Shown here in pieces: positions 55,201-64,000 of a stretch of DNA of 64,000 nucleotides (the first letter of the stretch is position 1; each line of letters begins with the position of its first letter). The DNA is from Halisarca cf. caerulea (taxonomy: Eukaryota; Porifera; Demospongiae; Chondrillida; Halisarcidae): the NCBI GenBank assembly GCA_963170055.1, contig CAUJGJ010000083.1:729101-793100 (forward strand), written 5' to 3'. Under the pieces are notes generated by a model. The model was not told the DNA's origin and ran no database searches. It worked only from the letters and a program-made list of their open reading frames with translations. The position numbers and the translations under genes were made by a program.

Positions 55201-56167
55201 ATCCATAATGTTTACTCACACTTGCTGTTGTTCGCCCTCCATACAAGACGATTCTGATCAGCACTTGGATCAGGTTCATTCGCTGGCTCTGTCCACTCGT
55301 GATCATTCCAGCCATCACACATATTGCTTTCTGGAATGGGATCCTCTGCTTTATTGGCAAGATTTGCTCGAGGAATGTCATGACAAGAGGAAGGGTGTTG
55401 TTCAGATCCTCATACAAGGCGGACCAAGTGAATTGTGTGAAAGCGTCTTTCTGGCCATAGTGCTGTAGTGCTGAGAGGCTGTCTGGAGAGCATGTTGCCT
55501 TCACTTCAGTGTCCCGAATGTGTTTAGCTAAGTATGTGGCAATCTTGGTAGCAACTTTCTTGTCTCCGAGCAGATCCCGAATAGCCAAAGTTATGTTCCC
55601 CATTGCTAAATGTTTTACGGCGTGTCTGATACGTCTGTCATTGATTACCTTCAACAGGGGTCTCTGTCGTGCAATGCGAACCTACAGAATGAAGTGAAAG
55701 TGGTGTTTTGTGGTCATCACTGTTAATTGCTAGGGTACGCTAATCTGTCCACAGAAAAACACCAACTTGAACATGTAGTAGTCTCAGTATGTACTAACCG
55801 CAACAGCTGGTGATTGCCTTATTTGCCTTTGTCTGACTGGTGTGGTTTGTGTGGGTGCTCTGCTGCTTGTAGGCTGCCATTCTGATTGCAGGAGCACTTT
55901 CAATTTTTGGTCTAGCTCTTTCGTAACCGCCTGCAATTCTGTTACCAGCTTTGGGTACCTATTCACCAGTTGTTCACACATGTTGCAGAGGTATGCTTGG
56001 TTGGGGGTTAGACTTTCAAGGGTAGATTTTAAGTCACAACCGGGGAAATGCTCCGAGGCATAGGCTACAAGTATGCTGATAGAACCTGCAGCACTTTGTC
56101 CTAGGATTGTTTTTCTGAGCTTTCTATTCGTTGCCGGCAATCTGCAAACCCCACAACAGGGTTCCAT
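52265..56167 (-). CDS. DUF6589-type putative transposase
   Basis: Thirteen minus-strand exons: 56167-55799, 55681-55220, 55074-54934, 54869-54786, 54706-54611, 54544-54401, 54344-54079, 54007-53911, 53814-53680, 53614-53447, 53365-53051, 52965-52688 and 52622-52265. They join to 2913 nt (970 aa). An N-terminal zinc-binding module (C5-x2-C8 and C61-x2-C64) resembles ZAD fingers. A low-complexity linker (Pro/Thr-rich, about 385-432) precedes the core. The core has YKIVCDNVDK (D448), YPILLGGDQLT (D612), LEGLVPIFEDWH (about 637-647) and CDLTMEHHNR (E848), hallmarks of DUF6589 proteins. D448, D612 and E848 are my guess at a DDE triad. The C-terminal part is helical and basic. It presumably cuts and joins the TIRs together with the neighbouring helicase. 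All acceptors and donors are AG/GT and phases agree throughout. Confidence 0.8.
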
Positions 56168-56432
56168 GCTCCAGCCTGTGATACTGAACTGGTATTATAC
56201 TCTTGTACCTACAACTCAGCACTATATTCTGTTAAACCTAACACTGCAAGCAACTGAAATTCACTGTTTTCCTCTCACTGTGGAATGTTATCTCTTTCAC
56301 ATTCTCCTAGATTGCTCATGCATGATTGCTCCACCATCCTATACCTCCAGCACACCTCCCCCACCCCACTCACACATTCCACTAGCATTTTTGGGTTGCA
56401 ATTGCAAAATGTACATGGTAAAGTTCACAGCT
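56168..56432. other. Spacer between the two transposon genes
   Basis: About 265 bp lie between the helicase stop (56433-56435) and the start codon of the DUF6589 gene. No separate promoter is recognised, so co-transcription is possible. Confidence 0.4.
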
Positions 56433-57965
56433 TTAATGAATGATGTCATTGAGTACAACACAGTTACCACATGTACATTGCCTAGCACATACTGAACAAC
56501 ATGTACATCCTGAAGATGCAACCTTGTATTGTGATCCAAGGCATGTTTGAAATATATATGATCTTAGACATGTATCTTTCTTATGATATGATGACATAGC
56601 TTTTCCAGTGAGCTTAGAGCTCACTGGAAACAATATTGCCCTTGCTTGCTCTTGGTCACGGCCAGCCCTTCCAGTTTCTTGTACATATCCTTCAACTGTT
56701 TTGGATGCTCCGTAATGAATTACTTGCCTGATATCCTTGCAGTCAAGTCCAAGAGCAAATGCCTCAGTGCAAGCCACAACACGTGTAGCAGTATTGTTAT
56801 GGATGAAGTTCGTGATAATAGATGTCTTTAAGTCATCTGATGTCTCTGATATGAAGACTTCAACAAACCTGCAGGGGACAACCAGGGCACTCAGACGTAA
56901 GTAGTTAAATTTGTATTTGTTATGCTTTTATATTCTGCTCACCGTTTCCCGGGAATGGTGGGAATGATGCCCTTAGGCTCTGTGAAATCCCCCCCCATTG
57001 TAGTTTTAATGTGTCGGAACAGTCTTCCACAATTCTCCATCCTGCATTGTCATCAATACATACATGTGACATTATCTACTATTACAACATAGTGGCTTTA
57101 ACTTACGTCCTGCAAAATACTAATGTCTTTGGGTAGCACGTTCTGTATTTCTTAAGCCCTCGTTCAAGCTGATCTGCAATATTTTCCAAAGGTGTGTGTT
57201 TGCATATTCCATAGAATATATTTTCTCGATCAGGTGATATTTTGATGACCACAGCACTATGCATTGCTAAAGTTGTCAAGATTGCCCTCCTCTTTTCCTC
57301 TTCTGCTGTAGCTGTCATTGCAAGGAACCTCACATCTTGAGATAGGAGACTGCGAAGTTCCCCTATCCTTGCGTAGGCTGGACGGAAGTTTTCACCCCTG
57401 TATGTATGTATGTATTATGTATACATCAATATAGGAATGTATTTTATAGAACTGCTGAAACTTACCATGTAGTAACACAATGTGCCTCATCCACCACTAC
57501 ACACACAATCCTGTTCGCATTTTTTTGTATTTGCTGTCTGATTTGTACATTACTGAGTGCCATTTCTGGGGACATTAGTTGAATGTGGGGTTCCTCCTTG
57601 CCAAAGCTTTGAAGTGTGGCCTGGTGATCCATCCCTCCACGAAGCATGCATACTCTCAAGCCCATCTGCTGCAAACGGTCAGCTTGGTCCTCCATCAGTG
57701 ATATTAGTGGAGTTAGGCACAACACTTGACATGTCCCAAGCGGTTTGGAGTGCAGGAAATCGAAAGCGAGCGGCAACAGCGCTAGGATGGTTGTTTTACC
57801 GAATCCAGTAGGAAGTTGAGCAAAGACTTCCTTGCCAGCAAGTAGCGCTTTAACTGCTTCAGCCTGTTCTTCTTTCAGATGCTGGTACGATGTGGTCAGA
57901 TGCTGAAAAGCCGATGAAACTGCAGAAGAAATCACTCGAGAATAGCGCTCCGTTGATGCAGCCAT
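56433..57965 (-). CDS. RecQ-like DNA helicase of the transposon
   Basis: Minus-strand exons 57965-57466, 57397-57107, 57041-56943 and 56868-56433 join to 1326 nt (441 aa). All SF2 RecQ motifs are readable: Q-motif region TSYQHLKEEQ (25-34), Walker A LPTGFGKT (51-58), TPLISLMEDQ (85-94), DEAH (159-162) with VTTWGENFRPAY, MTATA (194-198), CTEAFALGLD (329-338) and QETGRAGRD (360-368). A cysteine cluster at 418-433 sits where RecQ proteins have their zinc-binding domain. Winged-helix and HRDC domains are absent, so it is a minimal core unwinding enzyme, ATP-driven 3' to 5' in this family. Start is taken at the ATG followed by GCTGCATCAACG; an upstream in-frame ATG at 58004 would add 13 residues. 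Its placement just inside the right TIR suggests that the TIR is its promoter. Confidence 0.85.
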
Positions 57966-58069
57966 TTCACGTCCACTCGATATTATTATTATGCAATGCA
58001 GCATTCACACCTCTAAATTTACGTAACAAGGTCAAATTCCGACTCCGCCCACACTGCACCAGGTTTTGT

Positions 58070-58160
58070 GATGAGTTGCGCCAGACCCTTTCCCGCTCGC
58101 CCGGTGACGTCAGTCCCCGAAAATGGCCGAGCGGGTTTGGGTCTGAGCTACGCCAGACTA
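58070..58160 (-). repeat. Transposon right terminal inverted repeat (91 bp)
   Basis: It is the exact inverse complement of 52034-52124, including the CRE core and GCCATTTTC. Eleven bases, ACGCCAGACTA (58161-58171), follow and repeat the tip before the target duplication. Confidence 0.95.
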
Positions 58161-58171
58161 ACGCCAGACTA

Positions 58172-58180
58172 GGTCATCTC
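58172..58180 (+). repeat. Target-site duplication, right copy
   Basis: GGTCATCTC, equal to 52025-52033. The host sequence resumes here, 231 bp before the ATG of SRCR gene F. Confidence 0.85.
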
Positions 58181-58410
58181 AATGTGTTGGGAGAGTGCAT
58201 GCTGGAAGTTTGGACTATACACACACACACGGGCTCCTACCCATTTTTGGCGATAATAGTGAAAATTGACTGGATCACGTGCACGTGTGTATACGTACGC
58301 TGCATGGTTCCAGGTAAAGTCGATGTCTACGATTCTTCGTAATTGGAGAGGGATCGACATAAGACTACTTTCTTATACGTACAGTCGACAACAAAATTTA
58401 AGAGGCGATC

Positions 58411-62540
<4,130 letters not shown>

Positions 62541-62696
62541 ATCTTCTTAATTTGGAATTATTGAAGGGAATTAATACTAATATAGCTAGACTTATAGCTT
62601 TCAGGAATTTGTGTGTATTGGCTATATATGTATAATCCATGTGGCAGCCATTGACTGTTAAAAGTAATTCTTGTTTCATTACAGTTATACATGAAC
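62541..62696. other. 3' flank of gene F
   Basis: The flank lacks the GTTGGAGGAAG element of A, B, C and E. No gene is seen. Confidence 0.4.
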
Positions 62697-62756
62697 AAGC
62701 GATTCGAGTTTAAAAAACTCGTGGGCCGCCTACGGCCCTGGAAACTCGAATCGCTT
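62697..62756. repeat. Perfect 15-bp hairpin with nested hairpin
   Basis: AAGCGATTCGAGTTT faces its complement AAACTCGAATCGCTT. The loop has GGGCCGCCTACGGCCC, itself a hairpin. It may be the end of a small mobile element whose other G/C-rich foldback is at 62973-62992. Confidence 0.7.
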
Positions 62757-62860
62757 GGAAATCGTCTTCGAAGAACTCTTCTGGTCGAAAAGACTCTTCG
62801 CTGATAAAATCAGAAGCGAACGAATGAATTTTACCGAAATATAGCCGAAAGATTACGTAC

Positions 62861-62884
62861 CGACTTCGCGTCCGCCATGTTGTT

Positions 62885-62924
<40 letters not shown>

Positions 62925-62993
62925 TCGTTCCGGACGTTCCGGACACTTCCGGTGAAAGTAAAAACAATATAGGGCCGCCTTCCGGCGGCCCAA
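62861..62993 (-). promoter_or_regulatory. Possible minus-strand start: ETS-like site, (TA)n, ATGGCGGACGCG
   Basis: Reading the minus strand, GGGCCGCCGGAAGGCGGCCC and ACCGGAAGTG (an ETS-type site, 62945-62953) are followed by a TA tract (62888-62920). Then comes ATGGCGGACGCGAAGTCG with a donor-like GTACGT at 62860. This looks like a promoter and tiny first exon, but no continuing exon is found, and it may be part of a mobile element. Confidence 0.25.
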
Positions 62994-63349
62994 AAATCCA
63001 TAGACTGCATACTGTACAACAACAATTATTAATATAATAGGTGTGCAAATGTGTCAGGAGGATGGATGTGTATACAAAATTTGTGCACTGTGCATGCGAA
63101 AAACATGATTCGCTGCATGTTTGGTCAGTAGCAGCTGAACAACACACCCACGAATTTTATTTCCGCAAATATTTTGAAAATGGCCAACCACAAAAATTTA
63201 GCACTATATGGTTATTTGTACTGTGTGGGCTGAAACACGCATGTATAATATCAATTGTTATTGTATAAGGTCAAAAGCTGGTATGCACAAGAGATACATA
63301 AATCCAAGTATAAAGTGCATATGTATAGATTATACCCATGCAATATTAT
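62994..63349. other. Intergenic DNA, no gene seen
   Basis: AT-rich. The short open frames lack splice sites or recognisable domains. Confidence 0.4.
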
Positions 63350-63515
63350 ACAGTGAAACCTCCATAATCCAACACTCCATGGGACTGAAATTAGATGTCA
63401 GATTACAGAGGTTGTCGGATTATCCAGTGCTTCTTATTACAGTCAAACATGGTGACTGTACCTCATAACATGGTCGGATTAGAGAGAATGTTGGATTACA
63501 GAGGTTCCACTGTAA
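63350..63515. mobile_element. Short inverted-repeat element (CAGTGAAACCTCCATAATCC type)
   Basis: It begins CAGTGAAACCTCCATAATCC and ends GGATTACAGAGGTTCCACTG, its near inverse. Internal GTCGGATTA words also pair. It is the same type as 19389-19566 and 38141-38334. Confidence 0.7.
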
Positions 63516-64000
63516 TTATATTATTACCATCCATTATCATGATGGTTGAGATGTTACGAGCTTGCATGGGTTGTTAGAATGGCATAACATATACATCACA
63601 TCTGCATGCTATCAATATACGTGGCAGTTAATTATAATTTATTGCTCTTTTTAGATAGTGCATTCAATATCAATCTGTGCATGCAATTATATTTACAGAC
63701 ACCATGCATGCATGGTACCATTATAGTACGTATAGGCTGTATATGTTAGTATATAGGCTCAGTGCAGTATATTATATCAGTATATATATCCACTGTATCC
63801 AATATCAGCTGGGACAACATTGGGACCCTGGTCGCCATCTTCTAGAAAGGATCAGTATACATGTAGTATGTAGGCTGGATTATGTCCATACATGCATTTC
63901 AGTATACTACAGTACTAAGCACCTCGTGAACTGTATAAGGATGCGCAGAGACCATATATGCTTGGTTCCTTGAACGGTTGCATGTAGACAGGCCAAGCTT
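63516..64000. other. Window end, no gene seen
   Basis: AT-rich DNA with CATGCATGCATG palindromes near 63703. The window ends without a recognisable exon. Confidence 0.4.

Larger units (their letters stand above)
52034..58171 (-). mobile_element. Complete 6.1-kb DNA transposon: DUF6589-type protein plus RecQ-like helicase
   Basis: The element is 6138 bp between 9-bp target duplications. Its 91-bp terminal inverted repeats (52034-52124 and 58070-58160) are identical at every position. The right tip has 11 extra bases that repeat the terminal CGCCAGACTA. Both genes are on the minus strand: helicase first, 105 bp inside the right TIR, then the long DUF6589-type protein, ending 140 bp from the left TIR. 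Neither has a frameshift or premature stop in the spliced models. The combination fits what I know as the helicase-bearing lineage of Academ transposons (AcademH), but I could not check it. Identical TIRs, a clear target duplication and intact genes point to recent movement. Confidence 0.88.

Noticed and set aside
52034..58171. Reading the helicase as a host RecQ gene next to an unrelated gene
   Set aside because: Both genes lie between identical TIRs and a target duplication, the helicase lacks host-type HRDC and winged-helix regions, and its start abuts the TIR.

Overview
The window looks like nuclear DNA of an early-branching animal, most probably a demosponge. Genes are split by GT-AG introns of 70 bp to 5 kb. 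The intervals are AT-rich and full of (GT)n/(CA)n microsatellites, minisatellites, foldback elements and TIR transposons. The coding content points the same way: a ciliary transition-zone protein, a C-terminal exon resembling an axonemal dynein regulatory complex protein, a tandem family of one-domain SRCR receptors, and a DUF6589/RecQ transposon of a kind I associate with sponges and cnidarians. No species can be named from the sequence alone.

Layout. (1) 1-2.7 kb: microsatellite, TACGTA-rich DNA and two related short MITE-like repeats. (2) 2.8-12.5 kb, + strand: a complete eight-exon TMEM237 homologue whose splice phases close exactly to a 600-aa protein. An RFX-type X-box and a CCAAT box lie about 90 bp before its ATG. 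Its introns carry a dead Tc1-like element, several MITEs and GT tracts that begin just after splice donors. (3) 12.5-62.5 kb, + strand: a tandem family of SRCR membrane proteins. Five are complete (here called B, C, D, E, F: 17.8-23.7, 27.6-32.0, 34.5-40.9, 43.0-49.3 and 58.4-62.5 kb) and one is an orphan last exon (A, 14.7 kb). All five share one architecture: a signal-peptide exon, two exons that split one six-cysteine SRCR domain at a phase-2 intron, and a last exon with a small-residue transmembrane helix, a run of five or six cysteines and a tiny tail that mostly ends in Tyr-x-x-Met/Ile. (4) 51.45-51.64 kb: a lone exon resembling the C-terminus of DRC8/EFCAB2. (5) 52.03-58.17 kb: a 6.1-kb DNA transposon with perfectly identical 91-bp TIRs and a 9-bp target duplication. 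It carries two intact minus-strand genes, a 441-aa RecQ-like helicase and a 970-aa DUF6589-type protein in 13 exons. It sits 231 bp upstream of the start codon of SRCR gene F. (6) The rest is introns and intergenic DNA with repeats, described entry by entry.

How the parts relate. TMEM237 and the DRC8-like exon are ciliary. The SRCR cluster is a young, still evolving receptor array: B and C share paralogous introns, and the last exons have been homogenised between members that differ elsewhere. The transposon looks recently inserted and possibly still competent. Shorter, older relatives of its ends lie in introns of SRCR genes B, C and D. All exon models were built by reading splice sites and phases by eye, without transcripts or database searches.
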